Assembly (NCBI RefSeq): GCF_026151205.1
Contig: NW_026971773.1
Span: 64,001-124,000 of the forward strand
From: Bolinopsis microptera
Lineage: Eukaryota; Ctenophora; Tentaculata; Lobata; Bolinopsidae
DNA: 60,000 nt
Reading direction: 5' to 3'
Below, piece by piece: positions 18,921 to 36,570 of the stretch. The notes below the pieces were generated by a model that was not told the origin of the DNA, made no database searches, and saw nothing but the letters and a program-made list of their open reading frames with translations. How positions within the stretch are numbered: position 1 is the first letter of the stretch; each line of letters starts with the position of its first letter. The position numbers were made by a program, and so were the translations under genes.

Positions 18921-21665
18921 TTATTCACCTTTGTAATGTTTTTTATAAAAATCTGAAAATGGAATGACCACATTTTCAGATTTCTCTGTGCATTTCCCTG
19001 TGCATTCCTTTGTGCATATCTCTGATTTCTCTGCTTCCGTGTATTTCTCTGTACATGTTTCGATATATGCAAGTCGATCTTCCTTAAATCTCTTTGCTGG
19101 CATGTTTCGGAATCGTTTTTGATGTTCCAGAACGTTTAGAGCATTTCCACAAAAGATGGGTGTGGCGACCCACTGTATGAGATTCACTATTCTCTGTGCA
19201 TTATAGATGTGCTTGATTTTAAGTGCGTTTTTAGCCTTTTCCGCTCCACTTCGGATTGCATCCACATCTCCTATTGCCAGAGCAGTTGCAAGATTCAAGA
19301 AGAGAACTTGGACAAACAGAGCGAAAGCAATGAGACCCACCAGCGTTGTTGTTGGGTAAATCATTTCTTGGTCGGCGTAATCGTCGTATTCGACTCCAGA
19401 TACTCCCGCAGATAAGGTTTTGAAGATGGCATCTGCGGACAGTATGTTTCTAAAAACATTTGTGTGGCTCAACAGCATGTGGAATACCACCATAAAGGCG
19501 ATCAAGAAGAAAACTAGCAAGGATAATATCTTTGAAAGGAATGTCCAAGCTATTTTGAAGAACATGATGATGTATATTCCAATATTCGGGAATACTTGTA
19601 GAATAAGGAGGAGGTTAATAAAGCTGGTCAGAACGGAGAGAGATCCAATCTTCCAATGAAAAGGGGACATGACACTTTGCGGTTCCAGCACATTGAGAGA
19701 AAAGAACAGACAGCTGCCGTATAAGATAACCTCTAAATAGTTCTCAGGGTCAATAAGATAGTTCATCAAACCTTGTAACCACGCTTTGCCAGTTTCAAGA
19801 GGGCTGTTACTTCCACTATCAAGATCTGATCCATTAAAAAAAACATTATCTAGGAGATCCAGAAGCTCAAGAAATAGGCGAATAGCAGACATCACCAAAA
19901 GTATGTATCCAAAGATATCACTTTCTGCAGATTTCTCCTTTGAGCAGCCATCGGGAAATTCATCACAAGTATGGCTAGAATTTTCAATCCAGGATCTAAT
20001 AGCTTTATCATTTTCCAAAAGTTCAAATGGTTTGATTTGAGTGAACTGGTATCCCATCAGCACAGAGAAGAAGATAAGGTAAAGAAGGAAAGTGAAAATG
20101 TAGAAGTAAGTTCTGGCAAACTTTTCCCACTTTGTAACGATCAAAGCTTCTACCACTGGATGTGTGAGAAGATTATGATTCATCTTTGCCATGATCTGGA
20201 GTGGGTTTGAACCGTGCTTATAATATCCCGAAGTTAGAGGCTTTCCTGTTTCCTCCTCCTCTTTCTTGTCCCTCTCTTTCTCCTTCTTCGTCTTTTTCTC
20301 CTCCTCCTTCTCCTCCACATTGACAGTCACAAAAGGCTTCTTTTCATCTTCTTTTCCCAATACTTCGGAGTTGTTCGGTTCCTCTTCCTCCTCCTCTTCC
20401 TTTTCGCCGTAGTTTTCCAATGCTCCGAAGTCAACGATGACTCGCTGAATGTCTTCATGCTTATTTTCAGAACCTTTGCTACTTTCAGTGAGGATAGTAG
20501 TTTTAGTTCTGATTATCGATTTATCCAGGATTTCGAATACCAACTCTGGCATTTTAGTTATCATGATATTGATAGAAGTTTTGCCTTGACCGTTTGGCTT
20601 GTGATACTTGATAATGTGTTCATTCATTTTCTCAACATTTTTCACTGCCTCTTTCGTCCGCAATTTTCCAAATCTTCCACTGTCGGTTTCTTTTTCCATA
20701 TCTTGCGTGCCAGGATTTCGCCCAGGATGAACGAAATTAAATGTGTAAGTAAGAGGAGGACTGTATCTGATCATCATAGCACATGATTTTGTATGATAGC
20801 GTGTTGCGGCGAAAGTAAATGGAGTCTCATCGGCTTTGTTAGACATATTTATAGCAAGTCTCGCCTTAACTGGATTCTTAGCTGTGTTCAAGAGAATATC
20901 AATCGTGCTATCATGATCCCAATAAGCAGCAGCATGGAGCGGTGTATCGCCATCATTATCCTTCTGTGCTAGATCAATAAGTGTGTACTGACACAGCTCA
21001 TTCACAGTGTCTAACTCTCCAAAAGCAGCAGCTAGTTGGAGAGGGCCCCACGAGTATTCACCTTTTTCGTTTTTACCTTTTTTGTTAACCTTTTCTGTAG
21101 AGTATCCAAATTTGTTCTTTAAATCCTCCAGTCTTGAAAGAGTGTCCCTATCCCGGTGACCCTCTAAAACAGCAGTGAAATACTCTGTGTCTGTTGAAAT
21201 ATGTGCCATTGGTTTAACCACTGGTTCGCAAACTAGATTCGTATATTCTACTTCTGCGTGAGCTTCTTTATGATCATATCTAAGAGCTGCAGGACATACT
21301 GCCATTGCAGGCGGGGGTGCGTAAACCATTTTATATTGTGTTTGTTGTTCCACTTCATATTCTTCTTCATGAAGTACGTCTTGTTCATAATCATTTTCAC
21401 AATCTTTTTCATAATCAAGATTCGTTGCTTCACCATATTCACCATATCTGGTTATAATTGCACGTTCTACTTCTATAACTGGTTTCCGTTTATTATAATT
21501 AAACGCCGAAGGATCTACTCCCTCTACGTCAAACCTTAGTTCACTTTCAGGTGGTTCGTTATATATTGGTTCAAGATGATAAACTTCTTCACGTGGATTA
21601 ACTTCTTTTTCAGAATCTGTTTCATAATCAAGATTCGTTGCTTCACCATATTCACGCGACCCCAT
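18921..21665 (-). CDS. TRPA-like cation channel, intronless
   Basis: A single 914-residue frame encoding an ankyrin-repeat TRP channel. Residues 205-300 hold ankyrin-type repeats (PLQLAAAFGELDTV; DGDTPLHAAAYWDH). Residues 420-475 are a Glu/Lys-rich linker. The pre-S1 segment (HNLLTHPVVEALIVTKWEKF, 497-516) is typical of TRPA1/Painless. S1 is about 519-540, S2 583-603, S3-S4 645-690, S5 695-733, pore 745-760, S6 771-795 with VLFLNLATALAIGDV, matching the TRPA S6 pattern (LMNLLIGLAVGDI). It would sit in the plasma membrane and pass cations. It has far fewer ankyrin repeats than TRPA1. The N-terminus has an internal duplication (EYGEATNLDYE at 5-15 and 76-86). The C-terminus has a Cys/Lys/Glu-rich run (870-897). 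No introns, unlike its neighbours. Subfamily placement is by eye. Confidence 0.88.
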   Translation of the reverse strand: MGSREYGEATNLDYETDSEKEVNPREEVYHLEPIYNEPPESELRFDVEGVDPSAFNYNKRKPVIEVERAIITRYGEYGEATNLDYEKDCENDYEQDVLHEEEYEVEQQTQYKMVYAPPPAMAVCPAALRYDHKEAHAEVEYTNLVCEPVVKPMAHISTDTEYFTAVLEGHRDRDTLSRLEDLKNKFGYSTEKVNKKGKNEKGEYSWGPLQLAAAFGELDTVNELCQYTLIDLAQKDNDGDTPLHAAAYWDHDSTIDILLNTAKNPVKARLAINMSNKADETPFTFAATRYHTKSCAMMIRYSPPLTYTFNFVHPGRNPGTQDMEKETDSGRFGKLRTKEAVKNVEKMNEHIIKYHKPNGQGKTSINIMITKMPELVFEILDKSIIRTKTTILTESSKGSENKHEDIQRVIVDFGALENYGEKEEEEEEEPNNSEVLGKEDEKKPFVTVNVEEKEEEKKTKKEKERDKKEEEETGKPLTSGYYKHGSNPLQIMAKMNHNLLTHPVVEALIVTKWEKFARTYFYIFTFLLYLIFFSVLMGYQFTQIKPFELLENDKAIRSWIENSSHTCDEFPDGCSKEKSAESDIFGYILLVMSAIRLFLELLDLLDNVFFNGSDLDSGSNSPLETGKAWLQGLMNYLIDPENYLEVILYGSCLFFSLNVLEPQSVMSPFHWKIGSLSVLTSFINLLLILQVFPNIGIYIIMFFKIAWTFLSKILSLLVFFLIAFMVVFHMLLSHTNVFRNILSADAIFKTLSAGVSGVEYDDYADQEMIYPTTTLVGLIAFALFVQVLFLNLATALAIGDVDAIRSGAEKAKNALKIKHIYNAQRIVNLIQWVATPIFCGNALNVLEHQKRFRNMPAKRFKEDRLAYIETCTEKYTEAEKSEICTKECTGKCTEKSENVVIPFSDFYKKHYKGE

Positions 21666-22267
21666 TAGTTACCAGGACTGATTCTTTTTCAATAGAGGCT
21701 TAAAATAGAATTATAAGTTAAACCGAATATGGATTTCAACTATCGATACAAAAGGTAAAATAAATCTATATAACTTAGCCCATAATCAATTCAGGAATTC
21801 GATTTTAATTAAGGGATGGCTTAAATAATTCCCTTTGAATATTAAAACTAACGATATAGTAATTATATAGTGAAAATTTTTTTAAATGCGGAAATAAATA
21901 TAATCAAACTTAGATTTTTATAACTAACGTTAGTAATCAATAAATTATAGCGCAACAGTAAAAAGAGTTCAGAAATATAAATCATAAAACTCAGAGTTAA
22001 ATGCGAGCTAAATGACAGGGGAATGTTCGGATCACACGGAGCAATTAGCAACACAAACACACAGTCACACAATTATAACGAGTGGATAACAAAAGAACTT
22101 TGAAAGGAAACAAACACACTGGCACGCAATTTATACGTGTGGATAATATAAAGAGAGAAAGAGACCAACACGGAGAACTTTGAAAGGAAACACTGGCACG
22201 CAATTACATGTGAATGATACGAAACTGACACGAAACATTTCTGAAGTCCGTAATTTGATAAACAGAA
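21666..22267. other. Upstream region of the TRPA-like gene
   Basis: AT-rich, non-coding. It contains a duplicated stretch near 22095-22210 (GAACTTTGAAAGGAAACA and CACTGGCACGCAATT twice). It probably holds the promoter and 5' UTR. Confidence 0.45.
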
Positions 22268-22372
22268 ACCAATCAGGGCACATTATTCATATCACGTGAC
22301 ACACACTAACCAATCAGGGCACATTATTCATATCACGTGACACAAACTAACCAATCAGGGCACATTAAACAG
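22268..22372. repeat. CACGTG/CCAAT tandem motif upstream of the TRPA-like gene
   Basis: Two and a half copies of a 41-bp unit with ACCAATCAGGGCACATTATT, then ATCACGTGACACA. It combines a CCAAT box and a CACGTGAC E-box at fixed spacing, about 600-700 bp upstream of the TRPA-like start. The same motif family recurs at 36453-36530, 41316-41392, 46710-46763 and, in coding DNA, 47682-47826. Confidence 0.85.
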
Positions 22373-24069
22373 CGTGCAAAGACAAAAGAGTTAGTTTGGC
22401 GGAACTGAAATAAAAGTGGATCGGATATTAAGAACAAGCATTGTGTTTTTCATTTACAATGTAAACAGACTCGTGATGAAACCAAAGGAATTCTGTGACC
22501 AGAAATATAAGATTGGAGCGAAAGCTCATCCTATCTGAGCTTTCGCAATTAACTCCATTCTTATATATCACTACCTTAACCGTCACTGGCTAAAAACAAA
22601 TCCTTCGGCTTCCTGTAATTGGCTGGTTGCACTTGTGTAACAATGTGGCTGTTGGAATACTCCGAAGTAAAATAAGTGTCTTGATAAAAAAGAGGAAAAC
22701 CGAACCTTATTACGAACAGTAGTTCTAGTATTGCTCTTTAATCTTTATCACGTTTTATTATTATGATCCAGTTTTGGCTCCGAGTCAACTATTGTGCAGA
22801 CAGCAGACTGCTGTTTTCCTGTCTTATAGTGAAAACAATACAGTGATAAAATATGCTTGCATGTGAACCTGGGTACTATTGTGATCAGTACAGAATCGCT
22901 GGAGTAAAGTAGAATTAAAGAAAAGTAAAGTAGAGTGGAGTGAAAAGTAAAGTCGATATAAGACTAACTTGTCACTATATGGTGCTGTCACTATATTAAT
23001 ATAGTGCGTTTTGCACGTTATATAGTGACAAATATCAGCTGTAATTATAAAGTGCTTGTCACTATATAGTGTTGTCACTATATAGTGTGATTACCACTCT
23101 GCCCTTTTGACCCTCTATAGATGTGAAATCCGCAAGGCACAGTAATGGCTGGCCTCCCGTAAAAATCAAAATTTGACGGACAGGACTATCAACAGAAGAA
23201 GTGGAAGAATTATGATATATTAGTTGAACTTTATAATAGTCATAACTAAAACAAACTGGGATACTTCTAGTGTGGACCACAGTGTGGCACTTACAGTTAC
23301 AGTTACGGTTGTTAGATGAAATTTCAAATTATTGTCAATATAATTGTGACAGCTTATTTTTTAACAATCTTATTAATGACTCCTGATTGTTCAATAAACA
23401 AGTTCGACAGATCAAGATATTGAAAATGAAAGCAGACCGGATCAATGAACGAACAAAATTTCCAATCGGCTCCCAGTTGGCTCCTAGTTTGTAAACAACA
23501 GAATGAATAACAGGAAAATAAATATTAATTTAAATATGAAATCTTACAAGGAAAATATAATTAAATATGAACGTAAAATTCATAAGCGTGGTCGCAAACT
23601 ATTGTATTCTGAATAAATGCGTCTGGAAATGAGTAAAGCAGCATTTAAGACATTTCTCCTAAAAAGAAATTTTAAAAACTACCTTATGCGTGTAAAAATG
23701 TTGTGACAAATAAAACAGTGTGATGCTGCTTAAATATCAGTCACTGCTGTCTACCACTACCAGTTAGTGACTGTTCATATGTAAGCTCTCCTCCAAATAT
23801 GTGCGAGGGTTTATATACGGGCAACAATTTCGTCATCAAACGAAAGTTAAGAACTTTTGAGTTGCGGAGTTATTTGAAAAATGCCGGTCCTAGATAAATT
23901 TCGGTGACCTTGATCTGCTTTATATTATAATTGAATTTATTCTGCTCGAGATCAACGATCTGAAGAACTGACAAAGTTTTCCGATCTTCTTTTGCGGCAA
24001 CCTTATAATTACGGTGCAAATTAAATTTAGCCACCAAGACGCTACCACGATCTTATTAGTCAAAATAAC
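22373..24069. other. Non-coding spacer with short hairpins
   Basis: No gene supported. 22518-22546 is a perfect 11-bp hairpin (GCGAAAGCTCA, 7-nt loop). 22975-23095 holds repeated CACTATATAGTG palindromes and TGTCACTATA. The rest is AT-rich unique-looking DNA. Confidence 0.5.
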
Positions 24070-24212
24070 ATAGTTCTTTTATTCAAATTTCTGATTGTTT
24101 CTGAATAGACTCAGTGAAGACAGATTCTAATGGAAATAAATGGAAATTCCATTAGAATGTGTCTTCTTTGAGTCTATTCAGAAACAATCAGAAATTTGAA
24201 TAAAAGAACTAT
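24070..24212. repeat. Foldback element, near-perfect 67-bp arms
   Basis: The left arm starts ATAGTTCTTTTATTCAAATT and the right arm ends with its complement. About 67 bases pair with a few mismatches around a short loop near 24137-24145. The 15-mer CAAAATAACATAGTT occurs at the left boundary and again at about 24250. Confidence 0.88.
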
Positions 24213-24375
24213 CAAATCATGAGACTCAATAACACTACACGAATCCACCAAAATAACATAGTTAACAAAATGCAGTAAGAAAGAGTAAACTTGTGACGGC
24301 TCCACAACTTGTTTATTTGCATATCTTTTAATTTGTGTATTGTCAAGGGGCATAATCAAAATGGTAACACGACTC

Positions 24376-24417
24376 CTGTCCGACAGCGACGTCTGTCCGA
24401 CAGCGACATCTGTCCGA
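24376..24417. repeat. Short repeat of TGTCCGACAGCGAC
   Basis: Tandem copies of CTGTCCGACAGCGACRT. The same motif occurs in both orientations at 25259-25347, on the other side of the SINE. TGTCCGACA/TGTCGGACA half-sites form a near-palindrome. Confidence 0.75.
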
Positions 24418-24442
24418 CTCAGGGTACCAGAAAAAAAACGAC

Positions 24443-24505
24443 ATGGGGTGGCAAGTCCTCATACATCGTGGTCCGGTAGTTTCATTGCGTCCTAATATGT
24501 CCGAA
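24443..24505. repeat. Dispersed repeat, first copy
   Basis: Shares GGGTGGCAAGTCCYCATACA and TCGTRGTCCGRTAGTTTCA with 40106-40160 over about 55 bases. Two copies 16 kb apart, unknown family. Confidence 0.7.
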
Positions 24506-24856
24506 ATTGTGATCTGATTTTAATACGACACATTTCCAATTAGAGACATGAATTGAACTGTTACTTGCTAAGTTTTATACGTAACATTTCCAATTTGAGA
24601 TATGATCTGAGCCATAGTTTACTACCAGTACCATAGCTTATTTTCATTTGTGGTCGGGAGTCAGGAGGGAGAAACTAAAGATTGGTTGCCATAAGCCATT
24701 GTGGATTGCGATAACTGATCTCCATACCGCTGTCTTATATGTACTCATGTAGGCTGTGTCCTGTGATGTGATCGACAGCTTGTTAGTGCACGATATTGTC
24801 CTCAACTAGTCAATCACGTATCGATGGATCCAGGATCAGATCTCAATGGATCACAT

Positions 24857-25152
24857 ACAAGAAACAAGGGCAGGTCTCTCCCGAACGTTGGGATGGCCTG
24901 AGGTGCTTATCTCCTTTTCAGTAACCCTAAGCCACTCTGTGCCGAGGCAGTATACTAGCTGTAGGGGGGTTAGTCCTACGAGCCAGAGAGTGTGTATCAC
25001 CAGCCGAAGCTGTACCAAATCACAGCTTGGTAACTGGCCGACTTGCATCCGACCGGATTTGAACCTGGGTCTTCTGCTTGGGAGGCGATCGTGTTACCAC
25101 TACACCACCCGGCCAACACTACACCACCCGGCCAACACTACACCACCCGGCC
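24857..25152 (-). mobile_element. tRNA-derived SINE with 17-bp target duplication
   Basis: On the minus strand it starts with a tRNA-like head: box A TGGTGTAGTGG, a CTCCCAA anticodon loop (CCC, tRNA-Gly-like), box B GGTTCAAATCC. The 3' side cannot pair with the 5' acceptor arm, so it is a SINE and not a tRNA gene. The first 18 bases (GGCCGGGTGGTGTAGTG and one base) occur three times in tandem. The 17-mer ATCTCAATGGATCACAT flanks it on both sides (24840-24856 and 25153-25169), a perfect target site duplication that fixes the boundaries. Confidence 0.87.
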
Positions 25153-25169
25153 ATCTCAATGGATCACAT

Positions 25170-26063
25170 CAGCATTATAGAACAATGGGAGCAACGTCGC
25201 GAGATTACCCGTGAGCTTGTGAAATACGAAGGTGAACCGAAATTACAATATGATCCGAAATCGGACAAATGTCGCCGACAGCGACATCTGTCCGAAATCC
25301 CTAATTCGGCTGTCGGACAAATGTCGCTGTCGGACAGATGTCGCCCAATTTATTAAAATTACACTGTCCAGACTGTTGATAATGATATAAAACACTGCCC
25401 TAATAATAATAATGACTCATATAACAGCTTACACCATCCTCCACCAATCACTCTGATTTCACCGGCAACCTTCCCCAAGGTTGCCACACCCCAGAGGTAG
25501 GCAGAGCATCTTAATGCTATCCTCTCGTGGGCTATCTTGGCCCAGCCTCTCTTTAAAAAATTTTTTAAAAATTAAAAAAAACTGCCCTAATAACGAAAGT
25601 TTCATCATTGAATATTGATTGACGATGTCAACCTAAATTTGTAGGTTTATAACCTACCAGTACCAGGACGCTCGCCGAGTTGGACTCGTCGACGGTCCTA
25701 ATATTTGAAACAAAATATTTTACGAGTATCACCCGTTAACAACCCATCGAAATCGTTGCTTTGCGAAGCAGAGCAACGATCGACGATCGATACGAAGCAA
25801 AAATGCTAATTTGCGCGGCGAAGTCCTCCAAAACATAAACAAAGTGTGAAGGGCCTGATACACGCTTCCAGGCTTCCTGTTAGTGTTCAGGGAGCTTGAA
25901 ACGAGCGCCGCGCGCAGGGACCGGACGTACTGGCGTGCAGTAATGTATTCCGTGTAAAATTATTTTTATCCCGGTTGTTGCGACAAGTAAAAATGCTCTT
26001 ATTAGGGAAAGGATAAGCAGTAAGGTACAAGGTAAGTCGATAATGTTAAATTTCCCATAATAT
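25170..26063. other. Repeat-rich spacer
   Basis: 25259-25347: TGTCGGACA motif copies. 25455-25520: dispersed repeat shared with 10739-10765. 25639-25735: partial copy of the 17511-17936 MITE end. No gene supported. Confidence 0.5.
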
Positions 26064-27119
26064 ATGCTACTAGCTCTGCTACCGGACAGTATTGTAGATA
26101 TCATTAATCTTATCTATGTAAACAGTAACACGAAGGGCAAAGTTATAACACCAGATGGGGATACCGAGCTATTTGATATCCTGGCAGGAGCTCTTCAACT
26201 TCAAGGGGATACGTTAGCACCATACTTTTTCATTTTAGCCCTTGACTATTGCATGAGACAAGCTTTAAGCATGCACCCTGAAATAGGATTTATCATTAAC
26301 AATTAAGCCTTATCGGAGTAGGACAGTCAAGGCGGAGAAAATATCAGACACTGGTTTTGCAGATGACATTGCTCTGATAGCAGATACTGTGAAGGAGGCA
26401 GAGATGCTGATGCTAGAGGTAGAAAGGGTTGCTGCTACAGTGGGACTTAGAATGAATGAAGGGAAAACCAAATTCATTACTCATAACATCGAGAACCCTG
26501 ATACCATCAAGTCCCTGGGTAATAGTACAATAGAGCACGTGGAAGACTTTACCTATCTTGGTTCTAGAATCAGAGACAGTGAGAGATATCAGGGTTAGGA
26601 AAGGAAGAGCATGGGGAGCATGCCACACTCTCAAAAAACTTTGGAAATCTAATATTAGAAAGTCTATCAAGACCAGAGTGTTCACAGCACTAGTCGAGTC
26701 GGTGCTTCTATACGGTTCCGAGACTTGGACTATGACGAAAAGGCTAGAGAAGATGGTTGGTGGTTGCTATACAGTATACACGAATGTTACGAATGGCCCT
26801 TAACATCAATCAATATCGAGACCATGTCGGCAACCACAGCCTGTACGGTGATCTTCCCAAAGTTAGCTCCAAGATCACCCAACGAAGGCTCAGACTTGCA
26901 GGTCATGCTCACCGACATCCGGAGCTGACACTGAACAAACTGATCCTCTGGAAGGCGAGTCATGGGCATACTAACAGGGGGCGACCTTACTTAACACTAC
27001 TAGATAACCTAAAAGCAGATACTGGGCTGAAATCAGTAGATGAGATAGCTAGACTGATGAAGGACAGAAAGCTGTGGAGAACTGTTGCCAATGGATCTCG
27101 GGAATACTACTCGCCTTAA
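26064..27119 (+). pseudogene. Decayed LINE reverse transcriptase (3' part)
   Basis: Broken frames read in order: QGDTLAPYFFILALDYCMRQ, TGFADDIALIADTVKEAEML (RT catalytic FADD), FTYLGSRI, LYGSETWTMTKRLEKM, then MALNINQYRDHVGNHSLYGD, RRLRLAGHAHRHPEL and GRPYLTLLDNLKAD. This is the RT and C-terminal region of a non-LTR retrotransposon of the kind often annotated endonuclease-reverse transcriptase. At least three frame changes and the missing N-terminal half show it is dead. It ends in an AAGTCAAGT tail at about 27117-27136. Confidence 0.88.
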
Positions 27120-27136
27120 GTCAAGTAAGTCAAGTA

Positions 27137-27812
27137 GCTGCTAGCCAAACGGACTCACTTTTGGCTAGAAAAGACGGATCCAATCTATTAACTTATCCAA
27201 TTTTCTAACTTCTGTGATGCATGTATAATATATATATAGGATTGCTTGCGGAGATGTGATGTATAATTGTTGCAGTCACGCGAGAGTGCAGGTCGTTTTC
27301 TCATTTGGTTTTGTATTTTCACACTGTGTTTGCAGAGGACAAATAAAATAAATATCTAGTTAGTTGAAAATCCGTCTCAAAATGTTGAGTTAGTATAAAA
27401 CTGAGTGGCCTAAGACTCGATAAATTGCGTTATCATGTTAGTTTGAGCCTCAGGTTTTCTCTAAAACTCATTCAATATTGACATAAACGAAAGTTAATAC
27501 ATGCGAGGGATAAACTGAAAAAGCGAAAAGTTTCAAGATTAATTATAAAAGAAAACTTTTTGCATCCCAATAATATATATCCCAGAACAAAAGTAAGAAA
27601 AAAATAATAAATTATCTCGTAAAATGTACAAACATAACTATGGTTACCATTGTAACCATATCACTGGCGCGTCTCAAGTTTTCCAGTTCACAGTTTCTTC
27701 AAACTTCAATTTTCTTCTTTGCTATCCAAACTTCTCAATCAAAAAACATCTGAATCAGTCTCTGAGAATCTCTCAGTCTCTGAGAATCTCTAAGAGTTTC
27801 TGTGTTCTAGTT
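27137..27812. other. Spacer 3' of the zinc-finger gene
   Basis: AT-rich. It must include the 3' UTR of the zinc-finger gene; I see no further gene. A duplicated TCTCTGAGAATC occurs at 27759-27793. Confidence 0.4.
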
Positions 27813-34359
<6,547 letters not shown>

Positions 34360-36410
34360 CGCGCTATAAAATTAGAAGTTAGGTTATTTAGAAGTTAAAT
34401 GAACTTAAATCAGATTGTATAATTAATACATATATATATATAAAAAAATATGTATATTTTATATTTGTGAGTTGAAATTTTAACTCGGATTATCATTTGT
34501 AAAAGATTCAGCGAATAAGTCTTCAAAATGTTGAATTTGCTTTAAACTTATAATAGTCAAATGCTGAGCGAAAATATGGAAATAAAACAAAGCTTTCCAG
34601 ATGAGTAAGCTTTACAAAGTAGCTAGCTGAAAGTGAGGACAATAAGGAATACTATAACTATATATACTGGAACTTTAACAGCACCAGATAACGCGTTAGT
34701 AAAACTAGAATCAGTAAGACTGGTTATAGTATGCGGTAACTATAGAAACTGTAACCATAGCAACTGTAGTGCTTTTAGCTAGGTATACTGGTCTAACCGT
34801 TAGACCTGTTAAAAACCACTTGGTGGGTAACCATGGTAACCATGGTAACCATGGTAACCAGCACTACAGACCAATAAATAGGTAGGTAGGTAGTTAGTAG
34901 CTAAGCTAGATCAGTACTATTAATACTATCTTGTAAACTAAGGGTCCTATCAGTTGAGTATTAAAACAGATAACAGCTTAGACAATGAATAGAATACTCG
35001 GTCAAATTATCCCAATGATAGGTAAGTACTTATTGTTGAAGGGTTTTAATAGAAGGATCTATTATAAAGCAACTACTTTTATTATAAAGGAGCAACTACT
35101 TTACTAGGTAGCCCAGGTAAATACCTATGGGGGTCACTTGTAGACGTGATGTAGTGAAGGTAGGTTAGACCAGGCCAGGTTACTATGGGAACTGTAACCA
35201 TAACAACTACAACTACTAAACTGGTGGTTCAGTAGAATACTGCGCTTGAGTGCTCACTGTGTTCTACCTATTGCTCGACTACAACTACTCCTGCTTTGCT
35301 CGACGCGGACTTAAGTAGGCAGACAATTGGCGTGTCACGCGAGCAACTGTAACCCGGCCAATTGAAGTGCAGCAGCTTCTAAACTCCTTTATAAATATTA
35401 CCTTCTAAACTGAATAGACGCTTAATTTGAAAATCCTGAGTCAGATTGTCACTGCATGTTATAAAAACAGCGTTTAAATTGGTGCCGTTATAACGCAGAC
35501 TAGATTTGCGAGGATCTGGTAATTGTTTACAAGCACTGCTGAGTGGGACAGTGAGGGATTGGGAGAGTTATATTTATAAAGGAGTAACGTACTTAGCACA
35601 CATCTTCTAACTGTATACTTTTCAACAGTTTGCTTAACAATTGGAGCGCCTTCAAGCATAGGATCATTAAAAAACATTCACGTTTACAAAAGTGCGACAA
35701 GTCAGCTGAAGATGAGACAGTACATGTTGGATTGGACAAATAAGAAACGGGACTGTTCGTTACCAAAGGAAGAAGTTTCCATAGGAACAACAACTCGTAT
35801 CAATGTTGACTAGTTAGAGTTTGGGTGAAGGTATCAAGTTAGAAGTTAGAACGGGATAAAGCGTCAGGAACAGGTCGTTCTTCTCTTTTACAGATCAAAA
35901 GAGCAGGTTGGGCTGATATCGCAGATCAAAAGAACAAGTGATGGTCTGAGTCGAGGAAAGAAGTGATTTCACGGATTCAAGACAAGCAGTTGAGCGGACC
36001 GGAAGAGAAGGGCGAGTATTGCGTCATTAGTTATCATGGTTACAGTATTGCGTCATCTTAGTAAAAACAGGGCTAATGACGCATAACAAACAGATAAAGT
36101 AACTGTTTACCTGTTATTATTACTAACTGTTTGTTGACACAATGTCACGTGACAATAACAGTGGCTCAGGTTACACTAGGGGAGGCACTGTGAGGTGTAG
36201 AAACCCTGGTAACAACAAGAGGCGCTCCAACAAAACTACTTGAGACGGTGAAGTGACAGGTATTCAAATACTCGCCACTATGAACAGTCCTACTGATCCA
36301 GTGGTCAAATGTATTTATAAAGGAGTATATTTATAGAGATTGTTTCAAAAAGTAGGTGAGTAGGGACAATTACTGTTCCGATTGTTTATACAGGAGCAGG
36401 GGGGAGACAT
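34360..36410. other. Upstream region of the zinc-finger gene
   Basis: Non-coding. Contains GGTAACCAT tandem copies (34827-34860), TATATA (34430-34440), and TTTATAAAGGAGYA motifs at 35091, 35383 (reverse), 35571 and 36311. It probably includes the promoter. Confidence 0.5.
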
Positions 36411-36570
36411 GGGATTAGATTATCCGTCTAGATCAGCCAGGAGGGTAACAGCAGCCAATCAGAACACAGCACGTCACACCACGTGACACAAACTAACCAA
36501 TCAGAGCACAGTATTCACACCACGTGACGGGGGATTAGATTATCCGTCTAGATGAGGGAGAGGGTAACAG
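36411..36570. repeat. Duplicated GGATTAGATTATCCGTCTAG blocks around a CCAAT/CACGTG motif
   Basis: GGATTAGATTATCCGTCTAG occurs at about 36412 and 36532, both followed by AGGGTAACAGCAG. Between them are two copies of the AACCAATCAGARCACA and ACCACGTGACACA motif. Confidence 0.85.

Noticed and set aside
25040-25150. tRNA-Gly gene
   Set aside because: The 3' acceptor strand does not pair with the 5' end, and the whole unit is flanked by a 17-bp target duplication, so it is a SINE.
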